Shown in pieces: positions 17,615-26,048 of a DNA stretch of 64,000 nt. The stretch's first letter is position 1. Each line of letters begins with the position of its first letter. Position numbers and translations under genes: made by a program. The notes under the pieces were generated by a model. The model searched no databases. It worked only from the letters and a program-made list of their open reading frames with translations, and had not been told where the DNA came from. Source of the stretch: CAYOKT01 sp964404605 (GTDB lineage Bacteria > Electryoneota > Electryoneia > Electryoneales > Electryoneaceae); contig CAYOKT010000004.1 in assembly GCA_964404605.1 (NCBI GenBank), positions 1-64,000 on the forward strand, given 5' to 3'.

Positions 17615-18172
17615 TCACACTTTGTACCCCCGGCTCTCCTCCGCGGTGAATTCCACCCCAAGCGCCTGGACGATTCGGTTAACGAAGTTGAAGTAGCCCG
17701 CCGCCAGCACGGCGGTGAGGATCCCCTCATCATCGAAACCCGCCCGGCGCAGGGGCTCGAGATCCTCCTCGCGGGAGGCCGCGGGGTCTTCCGTCAGGCG
17801 GGCCACGAAATCCACCAGCACCCGGTCGGCGAGAGGCAGGGGATAGCCGGCATAATCGAGGGCGAATTTCCAGACCTTCTCCTCATCCTTCCAGTACCGC
17901 GCCAGCGCGATGCCGTGGTGACGCACGCAGTACTCGCAGCCATTGGCCGCGGAGACGACGACGCCGATCATCTCCCGCTGCGCCCGGCTGAGGCTCGAAG
18001 GAGCGAAGAGGATGGCGAGATACAGGTCGAGGTGGGTCCGGACCACGTCCGGTTTCAGGCTGTGCGACATCAGCACGTTGGACACCTTGCCCCGCGCCGC
18101 TCCCGCGCGGCGGTAGACCTCCTCCAGGGCGCCCTCGGCCTCTTCGGGTGGGATGGTGCGTATCCAGGTCAT
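17615..18172 (-). CDS. AhpD-like carboxymuconolactone decarboxylase family protein
   Basis: 185 aa, of the uncharacterised peroxidase-related subfamily. The redox signature CEYCVRHH (CxxC-x3-H) lies near residue 79. All-helical fold with C-terminal VLAAGYFNFVNRIVQALGVE typical of this branch. AhpD-type proteins reduce peroxiredoxins or act as alkylhydroperoxidases; the direct role is not known for this branch. Apparently monocistronic and convergent with the nuclease-like gene. Confidence 0.9.
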   Translation of the reverse strand: MTWIRTIPPEEAEGALEEVYRRAGAARGKVSNVLMSHSLKPDVVRTHLDLYLAILFAPSSLSRAQREMIGVVVSAANGCEYCVRHHGIALARYWKDEEKVWKFALDYAGYPLPLADRVLVDFVARLTEDPAASREEDLEPLRRAGFDDEGILTAVLAAGYFNFVNRIVQALGVEFTAEESRGYKV

Positions 18173-18267
18173 CGTGTCCCGTCCTGTTGTTGGGAAGAGA
18201 CGAATGGGTTTTCATGCCCCCGGGCCGCCGTGGTGGGCGGACAAATCGCTCCCCGGGCACACCGCTT

Positions 18268-18365
18268 ATGAAACCCGGGGAAACCGCCTTCACAATGCTG
18301 CCGGCCTTCTCCCAAATCGTCGGGATACAGCGTGGCGAGCGGCGCGGCAAGAGCCCCGGGCCACC
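18268..18365 (+). repeat. CCCGGG palindromic repeat, copy e (expanded)
   Basis: Arms ATGAAACCCGGGG and GAGCCCCGGGCCACC enclose about 70 bp of unrelated sequence. It lies upstream of the AhpD-like gene and just before the second gap. Confidence 0.6.
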
Positions 18366-18454
18366 TGCCGCTTTCGCCTTCAGTTGACTCCCGGGATGCA
18401 TCGCTCCCGGACTACCGGCTGTCCGTTCTCGGGGTGCCGCTGGGGCGGATCAAC

Positions 18455-18554
18455 NNNNNNNNNNNNNNNNNNNNNNNNNNNNNNNNNNNNNNNNNNNNNN
18501 NNNNNNNNNNNNNNNNNNNNNNNNNNNNNNNNNNNNNNNNNNNNNNNNNNNNNN
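18455..18554. other. assembly gap (100 N)
   Basis: Exactly 100 N. The 55 bases before it (18400-18454) equal the 55 bases after it (18555-18609), the same pattern as the first gap. The repeated piece contains the stop codon of the next gene, so that gene's end is not in doubt. Confidence 0.9.
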
Positions 18555-18566
18555 ATCGCTCCCGGA

Positions 18567-19607
18567 CTACCGGCTGTCCGTTCTCGGGGTGCCGCTGGGG
18601 CGGATCAACTCCTCCGGGTCGGTCCGCGGCAGCAGCGTGGTGTCCTGCGGCTCGGGGGGCGGCGCCTTGCGCACACCGCGCCTCAGCCGGCGGATGCCTT
18701 CCGGGCCGAGGGTCACGGTGACCACGCGGCCCTTTTCGCCCAGCTCGCCGAGGTCGAGACCGTTCAGCTTCAGCCTCATCCCCCCGGCGTTGCCGAGGAC
18801 GACGACAAACAGCGAGTCGGCCTCGTAGCTCCGGCTCATCCCCGGGATGAGGACGACATCGGCCACCGGCGTCTCCCCGCCGTCGGCGTTGATCCGGATG
18901 TAACAGGTGTCGATGCTCTCGGCCACGAGGTGCAGCCGCGCGGTGGAAGCCGGGGCACCCGGCGCCACGGGGGCGCCCGCTTCGCCGGGCCCGGCCTGCA
19001 CGCCCTCCACGCCGCCCGCCGCCGCTCCGGCTTCCTCGACCATCTGTTCATGCTCCTGCACCACCTGGTCGAAGGGGATCTCCTCGGTCTTCTTGGTTCC
19101 TTTCGGCCAGAACAGCAGCAGAAGCACCACGAGCACGACCGCTCCCGCGCCCGCCAGCCAGTACTCCGGCCGGCCCGGCAGTTTGCGGGAAAGGGCGGAG
19201 ACCGATTCCCCGTCAAGGGTGAATGTCAACCCGGACCGGCCGCCCTTCCCGGCTCGTGTCGGAAACCGCTTCGAGGCCCTCCCCGGTTTCACGGTATACC
19301 CCCGTTCCCGCTCCTCCCCCGCCGGCTGGACGGGGATGGGGGTCGGGGGAACTCCCACGATGTTGTCGAACTGTTCGAGCACCTCGCCGACATTCATCCC
19401 GACGATGGTCGCATAGGTGCGGAGGAATGCCCGGATGTAGGCGATCGGGAGGAAATCCCACTCGCCGTCCTCGAGATGCTGGAGGTAGACCAGGGAGATC
19501 TTGCTCCTCTCCGCGACCCGGCTCAACTCCAGGTTGCGGAACTCCCGCGCCGCCTTCAGCTCGTCGCAGAACTTCTTTTTCGGGTCTTCAAAGGTGAGAT
19601 CGTTCAT
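18567..19607 (-). CDS. RodZ-like helix-turn-helix membrane protein
   Basis: 346 aa. N-terminal Xre-type HTH (about 10-80: ELKAAREFRNLELSRVAERSKIS). A basic linker, one membrane segment (149-167), an Ala/Gly/Pro-rich stretch and a C-terminal beta domain (about 225-310) of the DUF4115 type follow. This is the architecture of RodZ, which links MreB to the cell-wall machinery, but many phyla have RodZ-like proteins of unknown role. Last gene of an overlapping operon; its ATG overlaps the maf stop by 4 bp. Confidence 0.82.
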   Translation of the reverse strand: MNDLTFEDPKKKFCDELKAAREFRNLELSRVAERSKISLVYLQHLEDGEWDFLPIAYIRAFLRTYATIVGMNVGEVLEQFDNIVGVPPTPIPVQPAGEERERGYTVKPGRASKRFPTRAGKGGRSGLTFTLDGESVSALSRKLPGRPEYWLAGAGAVVLVVLLLLFWPKGTKKTEEIPFDQVVQEHEQMVEEAGAAAGGVEGVQAGPGEAGAPVAPGAPASTARLHLVAESIDTCYIRINADGGETPVADVVLIPGMSRSYEADSLFVVVLGNAGGMRLKLNGLDLGELGEKGRVVTVTLGPEGIRRLRRGVRKAPPPEPQDTTLLPRTDPEELIRPSGTPRTDSR

Positions 19608-20203
19608 GCCGTTTCACCTCCGCCCAGCCACCGGTTCACGCGGTCGAGGACTCGCGCCAGCGGCAGACCGACGATGGTAAAGTAACACCCCTCCACGCGA
19701 TCCACGAAACCGCCCGCCGCGCCCTGGATCCCGTAGCCCCCGGCCTTGTCCAACGGCTCTCCGCTCTCGACATACCGGGCGATCTCCGCCTCTGTCAACT
19801 CGCGGAAATGCACCCGGCTGCTCTCATGAAAGGTATCGTGCAGCTCCCGCTCCACCCAGTGCAGGCTGACGGCGGTGATCACCCGGTGCCAGCGGCCGGA
19901 GAGGGTGCGCAACATCCCGGCCGCCGCCCCACGGCCGGCCGGTTTGCCGAGGATACGGTCGTCCACGACGACGACGGTGTCCGCCGCGAGGAGCAGCCCC
20001 TCCTCCACCCCCGGCAGCGCGGCCTCCGCCTTCCGGCGGGCGTTCTCGAGGGCGATCTCCTCCGCACCGGCGCCATCATCCGCCTCCTCGATCCGTACCG
20101 GGAGGATGAAGGGTTGCAGCCCCACCGCCTCGAGCAGCGCCTTGCGCCGCGGGGAGGTGGAAGCCAGGGTCCAGGGGAGATCGGCCCAGGTCAACGGAGC
20201 CAC
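19604..20203 (-). CDS. maf: Maf-like nucleotide pyrophosphatase
   Basis: House-cleaning NTPase that hydrolyses dTTP/UTP or modified nucleotides; 199 aa. Family motifs: STSPRRKALL near the N-terminus, AADTVVVVDDRILGKP in the middle, and ESGEPLDKAGGYGIQG. The last is the dTTP/UTP-type (YhdE) context. The start is GTG 20203, which overlaps the upstream prenyltransferase stop; TTG 20194 is an alternative. Translation is probably coupled on both sides. Confidence 0.93.
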   Translation of the reverse strand: MAPLTWADLPWTLASTSPRRKALLEAVGLQPFILPVRIEEADDGAGAEEIALENARRKAEAALPGVEEGLLLAADTVVVVDDRILGKPAGRGAAAGMLRTLSGRWHRVITAVSLHWVERELHDTFHESSRVHFRELTEAEIARYVESGEPLDKAGGYGIQGAAGGFVDRVEGCYFTIVGLPLARVLDRVNRWLGGGETA

Positions 20204-21072
20204 GCCCCGAGGCCGACGGCCAGCATCCCCGGCACCATGATCCACTTCAACCCCCGCTGCAATCGTCCCGGATTCACCCTGCCGGGCCAGGCCAGCGCCC
20301 CGCCCGCCCAGTACGCCAGCGGCAGTCCGACAAGGGGCAGTGAAACAGCAAGATACGGCCATCCGGCCCATCCGGTGAAATAGGGAACCGGGAGCCCCAT
20401 GGCGGTCAGGATCATCACCAGCGCCGCGGCGCGCAGGGTCCAGCCGGGTCCGGCCGATGCGGCGAGTGTCCGCCGGCCGGCGGCCCGGTCGCCGGCAACA
20501 TCCTCCACGTCCTTGATCCACTCGCGCGCGAGGTGGATCGGCCCCGCGAGCAGCGCCGGGGTCCACCCCGCCTGCAGGTTCCCCGCGGCGAGCGCTCCGA
20601 AGAGGAAGCTCGCCGCCGCGCAGACCGCCACGGCGAGGTTTCCCGGGGCGCCCAACCCCTTCAGGAACAGGGCGTAGGCCGCGAGCAGCAGCGCGGCACC
20701 GGCGGCGAAGGCGGCCAGGGCGAGCCCCCCGGCGAGCGAGAGTGCGACCCCGAGGAGCATGAGAACAACGCCCGTTCCGCGCGCCCAGGCCTCCGGCAGC
20801 AACCCGGAGGGGACGGGCCTGCCGGGCCGGTTCACCGCGTCCTCGGTCCTGTCCTCGGCGTCGTTGAGCGCATAGGCTCCGGCCGCAATGAGCACCGCCG
20901 CGAGGGCGGCGAGCAGGGGCGGCCCCGGTTCGCGCGACCCGCCCTCGAGCATCGCCAGGGCGGCCCCGAGGAGCACCGCGAGGGCGGTCAGAAGCAGGTT
21001 GCCCGGCCGCAGCAGGCGGACATACACCGGCAGGGAGGCGACTCCCGGGCTGCGTTCCATCGTACCTGTCAC
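20191..21072 (-). CDS. UbiA prenyltransferase, digeranylgeranylglyceryl phosphate synthase-like
   Basis: 293 aa, about nine helices. First aspartate motif NDAEDRTEDAVNRPGRPVPSG; the NRPxRPxPSG extension is a hallmark of the DGGGP-synthase branch of the UbiA superfamily, which makes ether lipids in archaea. The second motif is REWIKDVEDVAGD. In bacteria of FCB-type lineages such genes occur, sometimes with other archaeal-type lipid genes, but none of those partners is in this window. A quinone or other prenyl acceptor cannot be excluded. Overlaps its neighbours on both sides. Confidence 0.82.
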   Translation of the reverse strand: MTGTMERSPGVASLPVYVRLLRPGNLLLTALAVLLGAALAMLEGGSREPGPPLLAALAAVLIAAGAYALNDAEDRTEDAVNRPGRPVPSGLLPEAWARGTGVVLMLLGVALSLAGGLALAAFAAGAALLLAAYALFLKGLGAPGNLAVAVCAAASFLFGALAAGNLQAGWTPALLAGPIHLAREWIKDVEDVAGDRAAGRRTLAASAGPGWTLRAAALVMILTAMGLPVPYFTGWAGWPYLAVSLPLVGLPLAYWAGGALAWPGRVNPGRLQRGLKWIMVPGMLAVGLGAWLR

Positions 21073-22190
21073 CGGCGCACCTTCAGGAGGATTCGCCCCT
21101 CTTCGACCTGCTCCACGACCAGCAGGACCGACCGGAGGGGGAGCCCGTCCAGCCGCCCGGCGAGATCCGCCTCGGTTCCCGTGAAGGAGACGCTCAACTG
21201 CATCGGTTCCCCGCCCAGGGATCCCATCTCCACTTTTCGCACGCCTTCGAGGCTCTTCACACGCCGTGCCAGCAACAACTTCTGGCGAAGGGCAAGCCCC
21301 TGGACCTCGAGCAGGATTCTCCTGCTCCCCCGGTGGAGCGGCACCAACTCGCTGATGATGTCCGCGAGGAACGCCTCGGCGAGCGGACCGGACATGGGAA
21401 GGATCGCCTCGGCGGCGGCGGCGCTGTCCGCGCCCGGCTCCGTCTGGAGGCGATAGGCGGCGAGCAGGCGGCCCTCGTCCACATCGTGCAGGCGGGCGAG
21501 CAGCACCGCCTCGACCACCTCATCGTTCTCCTCGAGTTCGAGGGCGTCTCCACCTGCTCCGGCGACCTCGACGACGATCAGCCCCTCCATGCCCGGCAGC
21601 CGGGAGGTGAGGTCCGGGGGCGAGTCCAGCTCGGCGGTGAGGTACGCCAGGGAATCCGTGCTCAACCCCGGCGGCAGCACCTCCGCTCCCGCGACCGGCA
21701 CTCCCCGGCGGCTCAATTCGCCGCGAAACCGCCCGGAGAACTCACTCCTCAGGGAATCCAGCTCCTCCCCGGCGACGATGGCCAGGCAACGGGGCAGCCG
21801 AACCGCCGCGAGCAGGCGGGAGCGGATCTCCGGCACGCCCAGGAGAGCGCCGAGCACCCCGCGCCGGGTGTCGCCCAGCCGCAGATGGTACCCGCCCCCG
21901 GGGAGCTGTTCCTCGGAGAGCGTCGTGAAGTGGCGGTCTCCCTGGAGGAGATCATCGGGAAAGGGCAGGCTCGCGAGGGAATCGGCGGCCGCCTCACTCA
22001 TCACGGCGCGCAACGCCACGCGGGCGAGATCGTGCAGCGCGGCGCGATACGCCTCCCGGCGGCCGGCGGCTTCGCCCGTTCCCTCCAGGTCCGAGGGGGG
22101 TTGGGCATGGATCGGAAAGGAGGTCAGAACGAGGCCGATCACGAACAGACAGGCGGCCCTCACCAGGATTCCCCTGCTCATCGTACTCAC
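21069..22190 (-). CDS. secreted protein of unknown function
   Basis: 373 aa, not recognised. Residues 1-29 are a signal peptide (AACLFVIGLVLTSFPIHAQ). The body is mixed alpha/beta with many acidic residues. The last 80 residues (RILLEVQGLALRQKLLLARR ... VSFTGTEADLAGRLDG) repeat a strand-helix-strand pattern seen in FlgT-like or other periplasmic domains, but the match is too weak for a name. First gene of a four-gene operon with UbiA, maf and rodZ-like, and it overlaps UbiA by 4 bp. Probably periplasmic. Confidence 0.7.
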   Translation of the reverse strand: MSTMSRGILVRAACLFVIGLVLTSFPIHAQPPSDLEGTGEAAGRREAYRAALHDLARVALRAVMSEAAADSLASLPFPDDLLQGDRHFTTLSEEQLPGGGYHLRLGDTRRGVLGALLGVPEIRSRLLAAVRLPRCLAIVAGEELDSLRSEFSGRFRGELSRRGVPVAGAEVLPPGLSTDSLAYLTAELDSPPDLTSRLPGMEGLIVVEVAGAGGDALELEENDEVVEAVLLARLHDVDEGRLLAAYRLQTEPGADSAAAAEAILPMSGPLAEAFLADIISELVPLHRGSRRILLEVQGLALRQKLLLARRVKSLEGVRKVEMGSLGGEPMQLSVSFTGTEADLAGRLDGLPLRSVLLVVEQVEEGRILLKVRR

Positions 22191-22306
22191 TGCGACCCTC
22201 CCGGTCCTGCCGGTGCGGCCACCCCCCTCCCTCTCGAAGTATATTGGAAGGTGAGGCGGCGAGGCACCCTCCTTGCGATTGACTGATTGAGTACTAAATT
22301 AGTGAC

Positions 22307-22335
22307 TTGCCGCGCAGGATGGCTGCATCTACCTG
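22307..22335 (+). promoter_or_regulatory. putative promoter of the poly-gamma-glutamate operon
   Basis: TTGCCG (22307-22312), 17-bp spacer, TACCTG (22330-22335). Predicted +1 about 12 nt before the pgsB ATG, which has no Shine-Dalgarno. Confidence 0.45.
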
Positions 22336-22353
22336 GCCCGGGACAAGCGCGTT

Positions 22354-23532
22354 ATGCTGGTCATTGTCGTGCTCACTGTGATGCTGCTTGGTTACGGCGT
22401 CTATGAATTCGCCGCGCACCGCCAGCGAGTCAAGCAGATCCCCACACGAATCCATGTCAACGGGACCCGTGGAAAGAGTTCCGTCACCCGCCTGATCGCC
22501 GCCGGTCTCCGCGCCGGCGGCATCCAAACCTTCGCCAAGGTGACCGGTACGATGCCCCGGATGATCGATGATGAGGGGCTGGAAATCCCCGTCATCCGCC
22601 TGCACCCGGTCAACATCATCGAGCAGATCAAGGTGTTCCGCTTTTTCGCCCGGCGCAAGCCGGAGGCGGTGGTTATCGAATGTATGGCCGTGCTCCCGGA
22701 ATACCAGTGGATCTGCGAGCACCAGTTCGTCCGCTCCACGGTGGGCGTGCTGACGAACGCCCGGCCGGACCACGTGCGCGAAATGGGACCTTCGCTCGAG
22801 AATATCGCAAATTCGCTGGCGAACACCATCCCCGCGGGAGGGATTACCTTCACCTCGGAAACCCGCCCGGAGCTGCTCGACATCTTCCGCCGCCGGGCGG
22901 AGGAGAACGGCAGCGAGTTCCACGTCGTCCGGCACAACGAGATTGGTCTCGAGGAACTGCGCCGGTTCAATTATATTGAGCATCCGGCCAACGTGGCTCT
23001 CGCGTTGAGGGTTTGCGAACACCTTGGCGTCGAGCGGGAGACGGCGCTGGGCGGGATGCACAACAGCTTCCCGGATCCCGGCGCGCTGAAGGTGTACCGT
23101 GTCGTGCACGAGAGCGGGCGGAGGATCCTGTTCCTGAACGCGCTCGCGGCGAACGATCCCGAGTCCACCCTGCAGGCGTGGGAACGCGCCTGGGCCCTGT
23201 ACCCGGACACGGGGCGGACCATCGTGCTCTTGAACACCCGGGGGGATCGGTTTGATCGCAGCGTTCAGCTTCTCGAGATGGCCGCCCTGCACATGCACTT
23301 CGATCTCATCATCTCCATGGGCGAGAGCACCGAGATGCTCAGCCCGCATTTCCGCCGTGTCGGTATTCCCGGACACAAGGTACACCGCATCGGCACGGTG
23401 ACGGCGGAGGAGGCCTGGGAAACCATCTGGAACGCGGTCGAGGACGAGGCACTGGTATTCGCGATGGGTAACGCCGGGCACGGCGGATTGGCCGTGGCCG
23501 AGCTGTTCCGGCAGCGGAGGGACACGGCATGA
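22354..23532 (+). CDS. pgsB: poly-gamma-glutamate synthase PgsB (CapB)
   Basis: ATP-dependent ligase that joins glutamates through the gamma-carboxyl, a relative of Mur ligases. 392 aa, as in Bacillus PgsB. One N-terminal membrane helix (about 3-20), P-loop NGTRGKSS (36-43), then ECMAVLPEYQW and the GVLTNARPDHVREMG motif that identify this family. ATG 22354 lies just after a predicted promoter. It overlaps pgsC by 4 bp (ATGA). No pgsA/capA gene is adjacent; pgsW follows pgsC. Confidence 0.96.
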   Translation: MLVIVVLTVMLLGYGVYEFAAHRQRVKQIPTRIHVNGTRGKSSVTRLIAAGLRAGGIQTFAKVTGTMPRMIDDEGLEIPVIRLHPVNIIEQIKVFRFFARRKPEAVVIECMAVLPEYQWICEHQFVRSTVGVLTNARPDHVREMGPSLENIANSLANTIPAGGITFTSETRPELLDIFRRRAEENGSEFHVVRHNEIGLEELRRFNYIEHPANVALALRVCEHLGVERETALGGMHNSFPDPGALKVYRVVHESGRRILFLNALAANDPESTLQAWERAWALYPDTGRTIVLLNTRGDRFDRSVQLLEMAALHMHFDLIISMGESTEMLSPHFRRVGIPGHKVHRIGTVTAEEAWETIWNAVEDEALVFAMGNAGHGGLAVAELFRQRRDTA

Positions 23533-23981
23533 TTGAGGTCGCGGTCGGGCTGGGGGTGGCCTTCAGCCTGATCTTCAGCGAAATCTTCGGTGTAGCCGCG
23601 GGCGGCATCGTGGTTCCGGGGTATGTCGCCCTGCAGTTGAACAACCCCTATGCCCTCCTGGGCACCTTCATCGTCAGCCTGATCACGTTCGGCTCGGTGC
23701 GGATGCTGTCGCTCGTCATCTTCATCTACGGGCGGCGGCGGCTGGTGCTCTCGATCATGCTCGGGTTCATCTTCGGCTATCTTTTCCGTCACTATGTCGC
23801 TACGGAGATCTACCTTTTCGCCGACATCCGCCTCGAGGCGATCGGGTACATCATCCCCGGCCTGATCGCCAACTGGATGGAACGCCAGGGCATGTTGCGA
23901 ACCATCGCCGCGGTGACCATCGCCTCGGTGGTGGTCCGCCTCGCGGTGATGATCATCATGGGAGGGCGGATCGTTGCCTAG
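23529..23981 (+). CDS. pgsC: poly-gamma-glutamate biosynthesis membrane protein PgsC (CapC)
   Basis: 150 aa, family-typical length, with about five membrane helices. The FSEIFGVAAGGIVVPGYVAL segment is the family's conserved core, followed by the basic loop YGRRRLVLSI. It forms the membrane part of the synthase with PgsB and is thought to take part in polymer transfer. It overlaps pgsB upstream and pgsW downstream, so expression is tightly coupled. Confidence 0.95.
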   Translation: MIEVAVGLGVAFSLIFSEIFGVAAGGIVVPGYVALQLNNPYALLGTFIVSLITFGSVRMLSLVIFIYGRRRLVLSIMLGFIFGYLFRHYVATEIYLFADIRLEAIGYIIPGLIANWMERQGMLRTIAAVTIASVVVRLAVMIIMGGRIVA

Positions 23982-25101
23982 GAAATTCCGCCCTTCGATG
24001 CGGTCTCACCGCACCCTCGCAATCCTCACCATCGTGGCGGTTCTCAGCTACCTGTGGGCGAACAACGCCCGTGTGCAGATCACCGCGCCGCATTTCGAGG
24101 AGAAGCTGGCCGCGGCGCGCTGGATGAAGGCCGCGCTGGATACGCTGCGCGCCGCCCAGTACGCCCGCGGGGTCTTCCCCGACAAGATCAACGATCCGAA
24201 CCTGACGGCGCTGATCGGGGAACGATATACCCTGATCACCACGGACACCGGCGACCTGGACGCCAAGGCCACGGCGCTGAACCCGAACATGGCCGCGGTG
24301 ATGGTGGAATATCTCCTCGAGGCGGGACTCAAGAAGGGGGACGTTATCGCGGTGGGGATGACCGGTTCGCTGCCGGGGATGAACCTCGCCCTCCTGGCCG
24401 CCTGCGAGACCCTCGGCATCATCCCGCTGGTGATCACCTCGGTCGGTTCCTCCTCCTGGGGAGCGAACGACCCGAACTTCACCTGGATCGACATGGAATC
24501 GCGGCTGGAGAGCGCCGGGTTGCTGCACAACCGTTCCTTCGCCGCCTCCATCGGCGGGGGCGAGGACGTGGGGCGGCGGCTCTCCCCCGCCGGACGGGAG
24601 CTTATCCGCATAGATATCCGGCGAAACGGACTGGAGCTTATCGAGGAGAACACCCTCGAGGAGAGTGTCGCCCGGCGCATGGCCCTGTTCGAGGAGAAGG
24701 CCGCCGGGCGGCCGATCAAGCTGTATGTCAACATCGGCGGAGGGCTGGCCTCCATCGGACACTCGCGGAACACCCTGCTCATCCCGACGGGGTTGAACAC
24801 CCAGCTCCCGGTCCTGAACTATCCGCGCCGCGGAGTGATCCACCGGTTCGCCGACCGGGGAGTGCCGGTGCTCCAGGTCTCGAACATCGTAAAAATCGCC
24901 GCCGCCTTCGACCTCCCGCGCACACCGAACCCGCTCCCCGAACCCGGCGTGGGATCCCTGTTCCGCGAGGTCCGTTACAACCTTCTCGTGGCTACCTTGG
25001 CGCTTGCCATCGTCGTGCTGACCCTCGTGGCGGTTCTCTACTTCGACCGCCGCGCACAACGCTTGGACCGGCCGGGTGTTGACCCGGACACTCTTATCTG
25101 A
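23974..25101 (+). CDS. pgsW: poly-gamma-glutamate system protein PgsW
   Basis: 375 aa protein of the poly-gamma-glutamate system family found next to capBC in some diderms. One N-terminal membrane helix (about 13-30), a large extracytoplasmic domain (GVGMTGSLPGMNLALLAACE-like: AVGMTGSLPGMNLA; VTSVGSSSWGAN; NIGGGLASIG) and a C-terminal membrane helix (about 328-350). Function is unproven; its place suggests a role in release or export in place of CapA/CapD. Start TTG 23974 has GGGAGGG 6 nt upstream; it overlaps pgsC by 8 bp. Confidence 0.88.
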   Translation: MPRKFRPSMRSHRTLAILTIVAVLSYLWANNARVQITAPHFEEKLAAARWMKAALDTLRAAQYARGVFPDKINDPNLTALIGERYTLITTDTGDLDAKATALNPNMAAVMVEYLLEAGLKKGDVIAVGMTGSLPGMNLALLAACETLGIIPLVITSVGSSSWGANDPNFTWIDMESRLESAGLLHNRSFAASIGGGEDVGRRLSPAGRELIRIDIRRNGLELIEENTLEESVARRMALFEEKAAGRPIKLYVNIGGGLASIGHSRNTLLIPTGLNTQLPVLNYPRRGVIHRFADRGVPVLQVSNIVKIAAAFDLPRTPNPLPEPGVGSLFREVRYNLLVATLALAIVVLTLVAVLYFDRRAQRLDRPGVDPDTLI

Positions 25102-25115
25102 GTAAGGTTTACCCG

Positions 25116-26048
25116 ATGTCTATGAATCCCCGCACGATTGCAGCCCGTTTAACGCTGGTCCTGTTGCTCCTTCCGCTCGCAGCGCCGCCCGCCGGCGCCG
25201 CACGGTGGAAAACCCTCCGCCCGGACGGCGGAAAGAAAACGACCCTCCTGGTCAAGGAAAAACCCTGGAACTACTGGCGGCTGAAGCCCGGCGAGGAGAT
25301 GAATTTCACCGTGGACGTGCCCGGCCGGTACAGGGTGATCACCCGCGCGGAACTCGGCACCCGGATGAAAAAGGAGGCCACCTACACCTTTCGCATCGGA
25401 ATCGATGACCCCGAGGGTATCCTCTACAGCAGGGCCACGATTCCCGCGAAAACCGTCCAGCGGAAGGGGAAGGCGAAACTGAAGATCGGCGCGAGACGCA
25501 CCGTGGAGCTGGAGGTGCCCTCCGGCGCGGAGACGATCACCATTCGTCTCGGGCGGAAAGCACGGTACCCGGTGTACTTCCGCGTGCAGCGGGAGAACGA
25601 CATCGCCGCCGGGCGGGTGAACTACGTGGCCATCACCCCGGAGAGTTACCTGGACGCCCTGGGCGTTTTCGTGCATGAAGAGGGGGTCACCTATTACTTT
25701 ATCGACAAGGAGGGCAGCCTGTCCCTGCACGTCAACGGTCCGACGACGCTCAAGGTGCTGGCCCGCATCCTGATGGACGATACGATGCGCGGACGGATCA
25801 AGCTGTCGGTGGCGGTGCACGAGGACGGCGTCCTCAAGAACACCTATGCACTCAGTACGTCACCGAGCCAGATCGCCGAGGTGCCGGAACGCGCGAATTT
25901 GCGCCCCTCGCGCGGTGAATCGTTCTATGTCGAAGTCCCGAAGGGGCGTCACCGCTACTCCTTCACCCTGCCGGAGAACAACCGGGAGGTGTTCCTCCGC
26001 TTCTTCCTCCCCGAGCAGGATCTCGCACGGGAGGCGAAGAGCGAGTGA
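25116..26048 (+). CDS. periplasmic protein of the poly-gamma-glutamate locus
   Basis: 310 aa, not recognised by family. A signal peptide (1-29, cleaved near AGAA) is followed by beta-rich sequence with aligned phrases such as YRVITRAELG and YPVYFRVQRENDI, suggesting two or three beta-sandwich domains. It is strongly basic in its first half, which would suit contact with a polyanion; that is inference. It follows pgsW by 14 bp and its stop overlaps the start of the barrel gene, so it is part of the same operon. Confidence 0.7.
   Translation: MSMNPRTIAARLTLVLLLLPLAAPPAGAARWKTLRPDGGKKTTLLVKEKPWNYWRLKPGEEMNFTVDVPGRYRVITRAELGTRMKKEATYTFRIGIDDPEGILYSRATIPAKTVQRKGKAKLKIGARRTVELEVPSGAETITIRLGRKARYPVYFRVQRENDIAAGRVNYVAITPESYLDALGVFVHEEGVTYYFIDKEGSLSLHVNGPTTLKVLARILMDDTMRGRIKLSVAVHEDGVLKNTYALSTSPSQIAEVPERANLRPSRGESFYVEVPKGRHRYSFTLPENNREVFLRFFLPEQDLAREAKSE

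Noticed and set aside
18153..19685. open frame crossing the second N gap on the plus strand
   Set aside because: It runs through Ns and opposite the RodZ-like gene; it has no recognisable domain.
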